A stretch of 64,000 nt of DNA from JANRIC01 sp033765345 (GCA_033765345.1 JANRIC010000159.1:51773-115772), one strand, 5' to 3'. Shown: positions 7,018 to 16,700, counted from the stretch's first letter. Numbers and translations are program-made. Notes: a model not told the origin generated them from the sequence alone.

Positions 7018-7962
7018 TTACTGGAATAAAATTTGGATAAACTGCATATTGATTTGCTCACCACTTTCCGCACTCTCTCTCAATATCTTCTGTGCGTAGC
7101 GTTTCAAGTCCCGGTAGTCAAGTCCAGCGCATTGCTTTACGATCCAGCTTCTTACTGATTTATCTTTGATACCAAGCGTATCACATACCTGATGTATGTC
7201 GTACTCATCCAATGGATGAAGTTCAGCCCATGTATCGTACTCCGTGAATCTACTCTCTATCTGGGGGTAAGCCCTTTTGTTGAGCCTGGCTTTCCTTGTA
7301 ATCTGCCCCTTGAAATCATTAGCACCAATGATCACCATGCCTGCTTTAGCTTGCAGATCATCCGCAATATCCTTGATGGCACTCCAGGCAGCATCCTTCA
7401 AGTTTTCAGCTTCATCTATGATCAGTAGCGGATTACGCATACCAGCCATCTTAGAGGTGATCTCCTTCCTGATTTGCGCCCTGGTCATACGCCTGGGATC
7501 AACACCAATACTAAGAGCCTCCGCCACACTCACAATAAATTCCTTCGGGCTGTAGTCATCCTTACAGGCAATCAAATAAGTCTCGTTTGGCTTTTCTTGG
7601 GCAAACTTGCCGGCCGCATAGCTTTTCCCAAGTCCCGAAAGCCCATCTATAATCCTTCGCTCTTTGAGCCGTTTAGCATCAGCACAGGCGATGTACACTT
7701 TTTTGTAGTTTTCGGTATCTACATGCACCCAGTAGCTATTCTCAAGCTGCATCCCTATCGCTCTAGCCAGTGACGAATAATACTTATCAGCAATCGTCAC
7801 CTCCTTACCACTCACGCTGATGCTATACTTACCCTGCATAATGTGCGAAAGATGCGATTGTTTCACGCCTGATATTTCACTTAGGCGCGCCTGCGAGATA
7901 CCCATCTCTTGAATATAATTGGAGGCAGCCTCCGAAATTTGATCTTTTAGAATTTTATCCAT
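7018..7962 (-). CDS. MuB-like transposition target-capture ATPase
   Basis: 314 residues. The N-terminal helix-turn-helix (about 22-45: ISQARLSEISGVKQSHLSHI) is followed by a AAA+ core with Walker A GLSGLGKS (107-114) and Walker B LLIIDEAE (179-185); a sensor region follows (GMVIIGANDFKG). MuB-type proteins polymerise on target DNA with ATP, choose the integration site, and stimulate MuA. This is the second gene downstream of the MuA-like transposase, as in Mu, with a 117-aa gene between. The Walker A lysine and the acidic pair are both present, so it should be active. Confidence 0.9.
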   Translation of the reverse strand: MDKILKDQISEAASNYIQEMGISQARLSEISGVKQSHLSHIMQGKYSISVSGKEVTIADKYYSSLARAIGMQLENSYWVHVDTENYKKVYIACADAKRLKERRIIDGLSGLGKSYAAGKFAQEKPNETYLIACKDDYSPKEFIVSVAEALSIGVDPRRMTRAQIRKEITSKMAGMRNPLLIIDEAENLKDAAWSAIKDIADDLQAKAGMVIIGANDFKGQITRKARLNKRAYPQIESRFTEYDTWAELHPLDEYDIHQVCDTLGIKDKSVRSWIVKQCAGLDYRDLKRYAQKILRESAESGEQINMQFIQILFQ

Positions 7963-7991
7963 ACTTTTGTCTTGTTACATTGTTTAACCAT

Positions 7992-8030
7992 ACCCCTCGG
8001 CAGCCGTCCAGGGCTGCCGGCACCAGGGGT
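7992..8030. promoter_or_regulatory. Strong two-part hairpin ahead of the MuB-like gene
   Basis: ACCCCT(7992-7997)/AGGGGT(8025-8030) encloses CGGCAGCC(7998-8005)/GGCTGCCG(8012-8019), with a 5-nt bulge on one side. It fills the only sizeable gap between the transposase end of the operon and MuB. On the minus strand no T-tract follows, so this is more likely an attenuator, processing site or operator than a terminator. Confidence 0.5.
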
Positions 8031-8031
8031 T

Positions 8032-8385
8032 TTAATTTTCCTCAAATACCTCATAAGCCTCCGTGACCACAAGCGCATCCTTACCTATCCTATCCATCAT
8101 TTCCCTCTTTTTCTTGATCACCTTATGTGATTTCATAGCCTCGAGTTGGCTTGTGGCTATTACTTCTAGCTCTTCTTGCTCACGGGTGGTATTAAGCACC
8201 ACACGCCATTTTTTCAAATTCATCTCATCCAAATTAATTATCCTTCCTGTGAATGTATCTTCAGGGAGTTGCCATTTAGGGGGCGGATTAAGTATCAAGC
8301 TTATCTCAATCAGATTCAGAACTCCCATCATAGAGGATAGCTCCAATCGCATACGCCGCATTTTTTCTGTGCAAATTTTATCCAT
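8032..8385 (-). CDS. Small phage protein between transposase and MuB, unknown
   Basis: 117 residues, helical, rich in Met/Lys/Glu (CTEKMRRMRLELSSMMGVLN; KVIKKKREMMDRIGKDALV). No motif recognised. It starts 4 bases after the transposase ends. Its position between A and B homologues suggests a transposition accessory factor; this is inference. Confidence 0.5.
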   Translation of the reverse strand: MDKICTEKMRRMRLELSSMMGVLNLIEISLILNPPPKWQLPEDTFTGRIINLDEMNLKKWRVVLNTTREQEELEVIATSQLEAMKSHKVIKKKREMMDRIGKDALVVTEAYEVFEEN

Positions 8386-8388
8386 TGT

Positions 8389-10479
8389 CTAAGAGCCAGT
8401 AGCCCGTTTAAATTTTTCATCTATGTACTTCCTTTTTCTATCCAGTGTGGCATCTTCTTCCTGTTCTGATATATCCAATGTCACTGGGGTATCAGAGCCA
8501 TAGTAGCTTCTGTAATCCACCGAGCCACCATGCAGTATCTCTTTTATTTCCTGCTGTGTAGCTACTTGTAGAGCCGTCTCTATCCCGTATTCTTCTATGA
8601 TGCGTTGTATCTCCTCCCAGCGTTTTTCCTGGGCTGACTGCTGCTTTTGTGCCTCAGCAGCTTGTTTGGCGATCTCTAGTTTATCTTCTTTGCTTTGCTC
8701 CCAGCTTACCGGGTTATAGCCTTCGGAGCGAGCGCAGGTAGAGAGGTACTTATGCTTAAGCTCATCGGCAGGGTTGGCAGGGTCAAAGTCATACAAATAA
8801 ATCTCCTCCGGATGATCCTCATCAAAAAAAGCCAGGGCTTTAAAATCCTTCGTTTGGCTGGCTACAGTATGGAAGTTCTTTACCTGATACCAGTACTTTC
8901 GCTTGCCTATGCTGATCTTTACCCAGCCCTTTCGAAGCTCTACGAGTCGTGGTATAGAAAACAGATAAGCCCGCTCCAGGGCCGCTATCTTGCGCCCCGA
9001 TTTAGCCTCCGTCAGATGAGCCTGCAAATACTCCACACGTGATTTATGCCCGTACTTCTCCAGGGGAGTATTATTGTAGAAGTGGATCAGGTCATGGATG
9101 AAGCTAAGAGCCTCCTCATAAGAGAAGGGCGCGTAATCCTTGATCGTTTCAGGTTTATGCGTGAAGTTGATATTCTTATAAGTCATATTCACCCAATTAT
9201 GAGTACCCTCGCTCCATCCCTTCACCATGCGCCTCATGTACTTATTGATCTCCTTATTGAATCTTTCTGCGATAGATTCCTGGGGGTTATAAGGAGCTTT
9301 ATCCTTGATCTTCACCGCAGCCCTTTCAAACATCCGCTTTACCTCCGGGTTATTGGCCCACTGCCGGTCTATCTGCACTCCTCCAGGGCATTGCCCCTCC
9401 CACAGGTTTAGCCCATCCCTAAAGGAGAGCCTAAGCATATCACCCGATTCTGAGTTACCGATCCTATACCCCACTACAGCTTCACTAAACCAATCATACC
9501 AGAGCCATACCACCAGCTTTTTAGTAGTCCATACCTCCTCACCGCTTCGGTTATAAGCCTTTTGCTTCACCAGCAAGCCCAGGTACAAGCCGTCACCCGT
9601 CCAGGCGGCCATCGGGGAGGGGCGTTTTCGATGATGGTGGATAGCATACAAGTCTTTATGCGCCTTCTTACCATGCCTCTTTTCAGCAAGCAGCATCCTA
9701 GCCTCTTCCTGCTCCAGATACCACATCGCCCATCTTTCAGAGAGAGGCTCCAGCCCCTTTTGTCGCATCACTTGCGCATACAGCTTATGCGCGTAGGTTT
9801 TATCATACTTTGCATCCCCGGCGTAGGCCGCTACTATAGTAGCCCGGTGTACGTCCGAGTCTTTAGCTAGAGCATTCTTTAGCCCATACCGGCCGGAGTG
9901 CAAAAGCCCAAACACACCCTCCAGATCATCCTCCACCTTCCTGTATTCCAGCGTCTTTATCTCCAGATAGCGTCCGCTTTTAGGCTTAATGCACCGCACA
10001 TTCATTTGCTGCATACCCACACAAGCCCAGGAAAATACCTGTTTCTTAGATTGGTACACCTCTTTCGGGAGCAGATACTCCGCCTTAACAGTAGTACCCT
10101 TACCCACTACCCGCATACGAGCCAGGAAGCGAAGCCAGGCCGATGCCGTAGCATAGTCCTTGGCCCGGTCATAGTTCCAGCCCAGTAGCTCACCAAATGC
10201 CTGCCGCTCCGCCTCCCTGATCACCACATACCTTTGCAGTTCGGCCCTCGCAAAACCCTCCACGCCCCCAAAGTAGCGTTCAAACTTCTCCCTATGCACC
10301 TCCGCCAGCGAGCTATACAAGTACAGCCGCCCCCTTTCATCAGCAGGGTCTTTGATAGATTGGATAGAGGAATAGGAAGGTTTTAATTGCGATATTGACT
10401 CCTTGACCGATTTAGCCGAGTACCCTACACGCTCCCAGTCCTCTAATGTGATGTATATTTCGCCTTGATAGATTTGCAT
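8389..10479 (-). CDS. MuA-like DDE transposase
   Basis: 696 residues, near the length of MuA (663). The N-terminal part (about 1-250) is helical and presumably binds the phage ends. The catalytic core carries a DDE triad: D296 in WTGDGLYLGL, D371 in GGVQIDRQWANNP, and E405 in YNPQESIAERFNKEINK (the IAER segment aligns with the catalytic glutamate of MuA). A basic domain and a Gln/Glu-rich coiled region follow, then a C-terminal tail ending KFKRATGS that may contact MuB. It catalyses strand transfer during integration and replicative transposition. A strong terminator sits just upstream (10513-10543). Confidence 0.93.
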   Translation of the reverse strand: MQIYQGEIYITLEDWERVGYSAKSVKESISQLKPSYSSIQSIKDPADERGRLYLYSSLAEVHREKFERYFGGVEGFARAELQRYVVIREAERQAFGELLGWNYDRAKDYATASAWLRFLARMRVVGKGTTVKAEYLLPKEVYQSKKQVFSWACVGMQQMNVRCIKPKSGRYLEIKTLEYRKVEDDLEGVFGLLHSGRYGLKNALAKDSDVHRATIVAAYAGDAKYDKTYAHKLYAQVMRQKGLEPLSERWAMWYLEQEEARMLLAEKRHGKKAHKDLYAIHHHRKRPSPMAAWTGDGLYLGLLVKQKAYNRSGEEVWTTKKLVVWLWYDWFSEAVVGYRIGNSESGDMLRLSFRDGLNLWEGQCPGGVQIDRQWANNPEVKRMFERAAVKIKDKAPYNPQESIAERFNKEINKYMRRMVKGWSEGTHNWVNMTYKNINFTHKPETIKDYAPFSYEEALSFIHDLIHFYNNTPLEKYGHKSRVEYLQAHLTEAKSGRKIAALERAYLFSIPRLVELRKGWVKISIGKRKYWYQVKNFHTVASQTKDFKALAFFDEDHPEEIYLYDFDPANPADELKHKYLSTCARSEGYNPVSWEQSKEDKLEIAKQAAEAQKQQSAQEKRWEEIQRIIEEYGIETALQVATQQEIKEILHGGSVDYRSYYGSDTPVTLDISEQEEDATLDRKRKYIDEKFKRATGS

Positions 10480-10507
10480 AATTAAGATTTACCTTTTTTT
10501 ATAAAAG

Positions 10508-10543
10508 AAAAAAGCAGGGACTAGCCAAAGGCTAATCCTTGCT
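10508..10543 (-). terminator. Intrinsic terminator between the 229-aa gene and the transposase
   Basis: AGCAGGGACTAGCC (10513-10526) pairs with GGCTAATCCTTGCT (10530-10543) apart from two mismatched or wobble positions, and a run of A on the plus strand (T on the minus strand) follows at about 10501-10513. The stop codon of the upstream gene (10532) lies within the hairpin. It would end or attenuate minus-strand transcription before the transposase. Confidence 0.75.
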
Positions 10544-11221
10544 CACATTATGAAAAACGGCATTTGAGTTGCCATCATGGGTTCTTTTACTCTTAGCTTT
10601 TCTTTTTGTGGCAGGAGCAGGCTTACGATTCGCATCCATAGCCTCTAGCCATTCCTGAGCCTGAGCCACTTGTCTTTTATACGCGTTTAAGTGCATATCA
10701 TCCTCTTCCTTCCAACGTTCCAGTAGCATATCATCATTTATGAGTATTCCCGTCAGGTTGTAATGTATAGATGCAATCACATTTCTCTGCTTAGTCCTAT
10801 CCAGATTCATCCATAGCCAGTGCCCAGAAAGAGCATCCTCAATATCAGCCGGAAATATGCATTGTTCAGGATTACCAAGCAACTTATCAGTAGCGTAATT
10901 CATTAGCTCTTGCAGCGTATCTTCTATCTTCTGATTACGCCTGTCTGCAATCTTCTGCCAGCTCTCAGCCACTTCTGCATCGCCTATGAAGGCCCAGCGA
11001 TCATCACTAAGCTTACTGTTATAGTCACATACCCTGACAGCCCAGATGTGAGAGCCGCCACAACCCACGACGTACATTTCACCAAGTATCTCCCTTACTT
11101 TATCCGCAATACTACGTATATCATTACCACCGTAGTTATCCACCAAAGCCCGAAGCTTTTCTACTTTAGTGATCTCATCACTACCCATAATTTCCAATTC
11201 AAATGCGATTCCGTAATTCAT
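10532..11221 (-). CDS. Phage early protein of unknown function (229 aa)
   Basis: A soluble, acidic protein with a basic C-terminal tail (RKPAPATKRKAKSKRTHDGN) that could touch nucleic acid. N-terminal region: MNYGIAFELEIMGSDEITKV; central GCGGSHIWAVRVCDY. No domain recognised. It is the second gene of the early operon, after the Ner-like regulator, and its stop lies in an intrinsic terminator. Confidence 0.5.
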   Translation of the reverse strand: MNYGIAFELEIMGSDEITKVEKLRALVDNYGGNDIRSIADKVREILGEMYVVGCGGSHIWAVRVCDYNSKLSDDRWAFIGDAEVAESWQKIADRRNQKIEDTLQELMNYATDKLLGNPEQCIFPADIEDALSGHWLWMNLDRTKQRNVIASIHYNLTGILINDDMLLERWKEEDDMHLNAYKRQVAQAQEWLEAMDANRKPAPATKRKAKSKRTHDGNSNAVFHNVSKD

Positions 11222-11266
11222 TTCAAAAAGCGTTTTAAGATTTATTAATATTGATTTAAATACCCT

Positions 11267-11569
11267 TTAAGCCCTCTGAGCCACCCTAGCCTCACCATAC
11301 GACCATATCCGTATACTATCCGCTACAGCCCGCTCCACAATCTCCCGATTCCTACCTATAATGATCCTCTGAGCCTCCGCCACTATCCTTAGCCCTTTTT
11401 CACTCATCACCTCCCTGCCCCTGTTGCCACCAAGCACCTGAGCCACGTATGAGCGATTAGTACCCACAGCCTCAGCGATGCGCTCATTATCACCCCTTTT
11501 CAAGCGATCTCTCAGCTCACTCAAATAGTTTGGCGTAATTTTTTCATGTAGCATACTTCTATCTTGCAT
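11267..11569 (-). CDS. Ner/Cro-like helix-turn-helix regulator of the phage early operon
   Basis: 100 residues. A helix-turn-helix is visible at about 24-45 (NERIAEAVGTNRSYVAQVLG), with GNRG at the turn and a basic C-terminal helix. It is the first gene of the minus-strand early operon and divergent from the S24 repressor, the position of Ner in Mu. Start: ATG at 11569 lies within the inverted repeat 11564-11594, so the next ATG (11554) is also possible. Probably shuts down early transcription. Confidence 0.7.
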   Translation of the reverse strand: MQDRSMLHEKITPNYLSELRDRLKRGDNERIAEAVGTNRSYVAQVLGGNRGREVMSEKGLRIVAEAQRIIIGRNREIVERAVADSIRIWSYGEARVAQRA

Positions 11570-11656
11570 TAATTTTATATATTTGTTAATGCAAATATTA
11601 TGTCTTTTAGGTTAAATTGCAAGCTAAAAGGCATAATATTTTCCTAAAAGACATAA
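11564..11656. promoter_or_regulatory. Operator/promoter region between Ner-like and S24 repressor genes
   Basis: Three copies of CTAAAAGRCATAA occur: inverted at 11598-11610, direct at 11624-11636 and direct at 11644-11656. The two direct copies are exactly 20 bp apart, and the first pair is flanked by AATATT arms. A separate inverted repeat, TTGCATTAA (11564-11572)/TTAATGCAA (11586-11594), lies at the start of the Ner-like gene. A minus-strand promoter fits: TTG at 11622-11620, 20 bases, then AATATTTG at 11599-11592. The first operator copy lies between these two boxes, so repressor binding should block early transcription. Confidence 0.65.
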
Positions 11657-11674
11657 AAAACACCATAAGTACCT

Positions 11675-12457
11675 ATGAACCAGGGAGATAAAATTGGTGA
11701 AAAGATAGAAAACCTACGGATTCAAAAAGGATTGAGCCAAGAAGAATTGGCAGAAAGGTTAGAAATTTCACAAGGACATTTATCAAATATAGTGAAAGGA
11801 AAAAAAAACCTAACACTTGGGCTTGTAGACAACCTAAAAGAAATATTTGATGTTTCTCTTGATTGGTTGCTTTACGATCCATCGGATTCAACTTCAGAAA
11901 GAAATAGGAAAAGGCCTAATTACAGCCAGAGCATTAAAAACAACTCTGTAGTTAGCGAGCCTGATTCTAAATACAATCAACCTAAAGTAAACGCATTGAG
12001 AGTTAGTCTTGAACCTCCGCAAAAAGGGGAGGGAATGCTTGCGATTCCAGTTGAATCGCAGGCTGGCTATGTTACAAACTTTAAAATTACAGACTCAATG
12101 AACCAGTTGGAACGTATTAACTTGCCCGGTTTCTTTCAGGAAGAAGGAGAATACAGGGCCTTCCAAGTATCCGGGGATTCAATGTTTCCCACTATCAAAA
12201 ACGGCGATTGGGCCATTTGCAAAAGCACCAATCTGCAAGATGTTTTACCAGGTCAGGCTCATATAATAATATCAAAGTCACATGGTATACTTTGCAAAAG
12301 AGCCGAAGTAAACGAAAACGGCCTGGCACTTTACAGCGACAACAAACGCTACAAGCCTTTCTTTTTATCCGCCGATAAAATAGATGAGATTTGGGCCGTT
12401 CGCTCCCTGCTTACCAAGTCATTTGATAGTGATTACGATCTAAAACAAATCAAATAA
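11675..12457 (+). CDS. Phage repressor, HTH plus S24 (LexA/CI-like) peptidase domain
   Basis: 260 residues. An HTH_3 domain spans about 7-62 (LSQEELAERLEISQGHLSNI). A long linker leads to the S24 domain: candidate self-cleavage site Ala130-Gly131 in VESQAGYV, catalytic Ser169 in QVSGDSMFPTI, and Lys208 in ILCKRAEV. LexA/CI-type proteins cleave themselves when RecA is activated, so the lysogen is predicted to be inducible by DNA damage. Whether this Bacteroidota-type protein really cleaves cannot be read from sequence. Divergent from the Ner-like gene with three operator copies between. Confidence 0.92.
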   Translation: MNQGDKIGEKIENLRIQKGLSQEELAERLEISQGHLSNIVKGKKNLTLGLVDNLKEIFDVSLDWLLYDPSDSTSERNRKRPNYSQSIKNNSVVSEPDSKYNQPKVNALRVSLEPPQKGEGMLAIPVESQAGYVTNFKITDSMNQLERINLPGFFQEEGEYRAFQVSGDSMFPTIKNGDWAICKSTNLQDVLPGQAHIIISKSHGILCKRAEVNENGLALYSDNKRYKPFFLSADKIDEIWAVRSLLTKSFDSDYDLKQIK

Positions 12458-12460
12458 TAA

Positions 12461-12494
12461 TAAAGAAACCGGTACTTGTGTGCCGGTTTCTTTT
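12461..12494 (+). terminator. Intrinsic terminator after the phage repressor
   Basis: AAGAAACCGG (12463-12472) pairs with CCGGTTTCTT (12483-12492) around a 10-nt loop, followed by T-rich sequence. It starts a few bases after the repressor stop codon. Confidence 0.85.
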
Positions 12495-12564
12495 TACCCA
12501 CATCTCCGGATCACCCCGGAAAAGTGCAATAATAGCAGTCAATCTATCGGTCAATCTATTACCA

Positions 12565-12806
12565 ATTTCAAATATGAACTTTTTCAAAAATGCCGCTCCA
12601 TTTATCGTATAGCGGCATTACCTTTATATTTTTATACCCCATATCGGCACATTTTGGAAGCAAACCGGAAATTTATTCATATTTGAAATTATACACAATT
12701 ATCGCCATATACCCACTTATTATATTGTATATCAGCCACTTACGCCCCACACACCCCAACCCCAAAAAATTCACTTTTGAAATTGCCTATTATACTTGAA
12801 TATTCA
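12565..12806. repeat. Putative MuA-binding end repeats and prophage left end
   Basis: ATTTCAAATATGAA (12565-12578) reappears as its exact reverse complement TTCATATTTGAAAT (12676-12689), and as a close relative TTCACTTTTGAAATT (12770-12784). Three related sites within the last 250 bp beside the host junction fit the L1-L3 transposase sites of Mu. A hairpin (AATGCCGCT/AGCGGCATT, 12589-12619) lies between the first two. The terminal 5'-TG (read on the minus strand) is placed at 12806-12805, just inside the broken sigma gene. The end position is an estimate. Confidence 0.55.
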
Positions 12807-13290
12807 TTTCTTTGGCTATTTCTTGGATTTTTTTCTTCTCGTAAAAAAAATTACGAATCAATGCTTCACATCCTTCATCTAGCTTCTTAATATGTACTTC
12901 AAGTTCTTTCACAAGTGGTTCTATAATTTCAGGATCGAGGAACGACTCATCAAACTCTAGTTCTTTGATTTCAAATTCTTCAAGAAATTTAGATTCTTTG
13001 TTCAAAACTTTAATTATATTAATTAAATAAAAAACCCCCACACTGACAATATAAGTAGATAATCTGGATTCAAGTCTCACAAGTTTTTCACTCACAACAT
13101 TTTGATAAAATATCAAGATCACTTCGTGATAAATATCCTCCAGCATCTCTCTTTCTTTTAGCAAAGGGTATCGAGAAGTTACATATTTCATAAAATACAC
13201 CTTACAAGCTTCATAAACATTTCCCAAGGCTTTTATGTCTCCTGCTCTTATTCTATCTATTAATAGTTGTTCTTGCATTTTATCTAACAT
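12790..13290 (-). pseudogene. Sigma-70 family (ECF-like) factor, cut short by the prophage
   Basis: 166 codons. Region 2 is clear at the N-terminus (LLIDRIRAGDIKALGNVYEA, EMLEDIYHEVILIFYQNV), and the start of region 4 is present (CEALIRNFFYEKKKIQEIAK). The frame then ends at EMNIQV, exactly where the recognition helix of region 4.2 should follow. The truncation coincides with the right border of the Mu-like prophage. The missing C-terminus should be on the far side of the prophage, outside the window. As it stands it lacks -35 recognition and is probably non-functional. Confidence 0.8.
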
Positions 13291-13476
13291 TTAATCAATA
13301 TTTTTTTTTAGATATGATGAAAAATGATAAATTTTGAGTTTAGAATTTTACTATCAAAATGAATTTTAGCTATCAATAAATTTAATAAATTCTTATTTTT
13401 CCATAGATTATTTTATAATTATATTCCATGAAAAAATTATTTTAAATTAAAAAAAATTATCAATTTTAAGTTGGGG

Positions 13477-13719
13477 TCAATTTTTTGGAAGCTTGGTTTG
13501 AAAATTATCGAGTTTATCTGCCTTTTGGAAATTAGAAAGTGGTGTATTTTTATAGATATATGTATGTTTAATTGGGGTTGGTTTTGATCGATAGAGCAGA
13601 GCTTGGGCTGCTTTACTGATCAAAATCATGTTGGCTTGGGCATAACAATCGAGATCACCTAATCTGGATGCTAGCTCATTGCCTATTCCAAAAAAACGGA
13701 CACTTTGCACAAAATCCAA
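13477..13719 (-). CDS. Doubtful small hypothetical protein downstream of the AsmA gene
   Basis: 80 codons, starting 3 bases after the AsmA stop. The first 45 residues look protein-like (FFGIGNELASRLGDLDCYAQ, ANMILISKAAQALLYRS), the remainder is low-complexity and Lys/Asn-rich. I recognise no family. The rest of the 430-base interval 13291-13722 is very AT-rich and holds nothing I can name. Confidence 0.25.
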   Translation of the reverse strand: MDFVQSVRFFGIGNELASRLGDLDCYAQANMILISKAAQALLYRSKPTPIKHTYIYKNTPLSNFQKADKLDNFQTKLPKN

Positions 13720-13722
13720 AAA

Positions 13723-16700
13723 TTATTCTTCTTTCAGGGCATCTGCCTTTTTACGGGCTTCGGCCAAAAGCTGGTCGGCACGTCGGATGCCTTCCTGCTC
13801 GATTTTATCTGCTTGATTGTAGGCAATTTGCTTGGCTTTTTTGGCGGCGGCTTCAGTCAGTTTGCGTTGTACCAGAGATTCCTTGGCGGCTTTTTCCAGG
13901 GCTTTTTTCTCTGTGGAGTCAGCCTGGGCACGCAAGGCTTGTGCTTTGAGTTTGGTTTCTTCCCGGATTTTATCTGCTTGTTTCTGGGCTTGATTGATGA
14001 TTTCCTGGGCGGCCTCGTTTTTATCTAGGTCAAGTTTTTCACTGATATCTTCTCCTAACTTTTCTTTGACGGTTTCTTTGGTTTTGTCTTTTAGGTTTTC
14101 GGTAATATTTTCTTTTTCCTCGTCGATTTTACTTTTGATCGTATTGCCCTCTGCGTCTATTATATTGAGATTGTACTTAGGTTTGAGGTAAGTACCTCCT
14201 ACGTCTATTTGTAGTTTGGTTTTTTCGGCATCTCCCAGTTTAAAACCAAGCCCAGAAAGTGTTTGTTTTGCCAAGATACCCATCGATCCAGTAGGGACTT
14301 CTAGGTTGAGCAGAAAATTCAGGCTTCCATCAATGCCATTACTCCCGCTGACATTCATTGTATACTCACCGGCTTTAATGTCAAAGGGTTCATATTTTAC
14401 ACGTCCGTCTTTGATTTGGGCTTTCACCAATACATCCTCAAGATCAAATTTCTTGATACCCTGCAATCCTGTGAGGCTACCGATATTATTGAGTAGAGGT
14501 ATATCCTGGATCAGTCCATTGCTGATCAGTGCTGAAAAAACGCCATTAAGAGATTCGTTCAATTTGGGCATAAGATCAGCACCAAGCTCTCCGCTGATTT
14601 TGAAGGTACTGGAGAGTAATCCACTCATATTTTGAGAAATGGCATTTTGTTTCCCTTGATTCATAAAAGTAGAATAGGCACTGGAAAGAGGAAGGCTTTT
14701 GATTCCAAAATCAAAGCTGAATTTCGGCAGATTGATGTCCTGCGTATCATACAAACCTTTGGCTGTGAATATCCCGCCAAGTGTTGTAAAATTTACATCA
14801 CTCAGGTCTAATATACCATCTTTGACGAGGATTTTGCCTTTGAGATCATTCAGTTTGATCAGACCATAAGCTACTTCTTTGATGTACGAATCAAGGGTAA
14901 AGTCAATATTTTTGGGAATCGCCGTAGAATAAGTTTCCTCAGAAGATGAATTATTGCTGGTACTTTGTGCTTCCGAAGAGCTTTCTGTACTGCTGCTTGT
15001 GGTTTCTTCCATCCATTCATCCACTAAAAAACGGTCCGAATTAAAACGCATATTTCCTCGTATGACTCCATCCAGTTTGAACAAATAAGCCATATAATTG
15101 CTCAGGCTACCTGTGACGTGGATGTCACTTTTACCCAAAAAACCATCCATTTTCTCTACCTGAATATTTTGTGGGTCAAATTTGGCGCTTGCTTCGGTGA
15201 TTTTAAAGCCTTGTGGGATGTAAGCATCTCGGTAAAAAAAATCTTTTACAGAACCAAATCCCTTAGTAGGCAGCCGATCGTATTGTTCGGCAGTAATGTA
15301 TGACATTTTGCCCTGTGTCTCTAGGTCGGCTTTGATCCGCCCCTTCATTTCCATGCCTTCAATTGGATAAAGATGTAAGACTTTTTCTAGGTCAATCCCT
15401 CCTTTAGCTTGGAGGTTGTAAGTAATATCTTGGAGATTCTCTATAAAAGCACTGACAATAAATTTTTCTTTGTCAAGAATCATTTCAAAGTTTTCAATGG
15501 CTATTTTGGTATCTTCATATTTGCCGCTCGGGTTATTGGCCTGGATGAGGAAGCGCATGCTTTCCAGTGCGTCTGGATACTGACTGCTTTTGAGATAACC
15601 ATTTTGCAAACTCATTTTACTGCTTACACTGGGTAGCTGATGCTCATCATACACTCCTTTGGCTTTGAGATCTAAGGCAAAATTACCGCGCAAATCTGTA
15701 CCTGGCATCGGAAACATACGGATGAGGTCTGCCAAGTTAATTTTAGCCATAGCCTGTGCATCAATCATAGCATTATTTAGATTTTGGATTTTTGCACGGG
15801 CATCTACAGGGTTTTTACCCAAATCCATGTGGAATTTTTTAAGATCTATGCCTGTATGATCCAAAACTCCGTCATTGTTTTCTACTTTCACATCTACCTG
15901 AATATTAGAAACTGGGGTAGGCAAGTCAGGATATTGAAACATCGCATCGCTAACCAGTAAGTTGACTCCAAAAGCTGGTAATTGATCCCCGGTATACTTA
16001 CCCTTGACATACCCGTCAAAAGCCAGTTTGCCATCCGTTTTGATTTTCTCAAAATCCTTCGTAAACATTCCCGGGATCAAAGAAAGTATATTCTTAAACT
16101 CGTTTTCCTGGGCTTTGTATTTGATGTCCATCGTTATAGTACTATCGGGCATTTGCACAAAACCCTCAAAACCAAAGGCAAAGTCATTGATCCTGATTTT
16201 ATTGTCCAGAAATGTATATTTGGATTGTGGGAGATCCATATTCAAATCAACATCAGCGTCTACTTTTTTATTGGCCAGATACGCTGTACCCTCATAGCGA
16301 AGTATCATATCATCTAATTGCGTAGAAGTCTTTAAAGTAAACTGATCCTGATTGAAATTTCCTCTGCCTGAATGACTTAGATTAACCAGTTTTAAATAAG
16401 TCTTCAAGGCCTTATCATCATACACAATCAGCCCCTTGGTGACTTTCCACTTTCGAATATCTACATTAAATTTAGTGGGCTTTTCTGTTTCTATTTGGGT
16501 GGTATCTTTAGGCTCACTAATCATAATATCCCAATTGGCTTTGCCATTACGAAGTACTTGGGCATACACCCGTGGGCGCTCTAGATAGACTCCCCGCACT
16601 TTGATTTGAGACCCAAAAAGAGCACTCCAAAGGTCAACAGTCACTCTGAAATTATCCACAGCAAGCAGGGTGTCTCCAGCAAAAGGTTTTTTGCCCAACA

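Larger units (their letters stand above)
1..12806 (-). mobile_element. Mu-like transposable prophage, left-end part (continues off the left edge)
   Basis: A contiguous block holds a divergent S24 repressor and Ner-like regulator, a MuA-like DDE transposase, a MuB-like ATPase, Gam-like and GemA-like early proteins and a gpG-like virion protein. Base composition is visibly less AT-rich than the flanking chromosome. The phage left end lies at the right: imperfect repeats occur at 12565-12784 and a minus-strand TG (plus CA at 12805-12806) lies inside a sigma factor gene that is cut short. The exact end is inferred, because the opposite end is outside the window and the 5-bp target duplication cannot be checked. 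Strand is given as the direction of the early operon. Confidence 0.9.
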
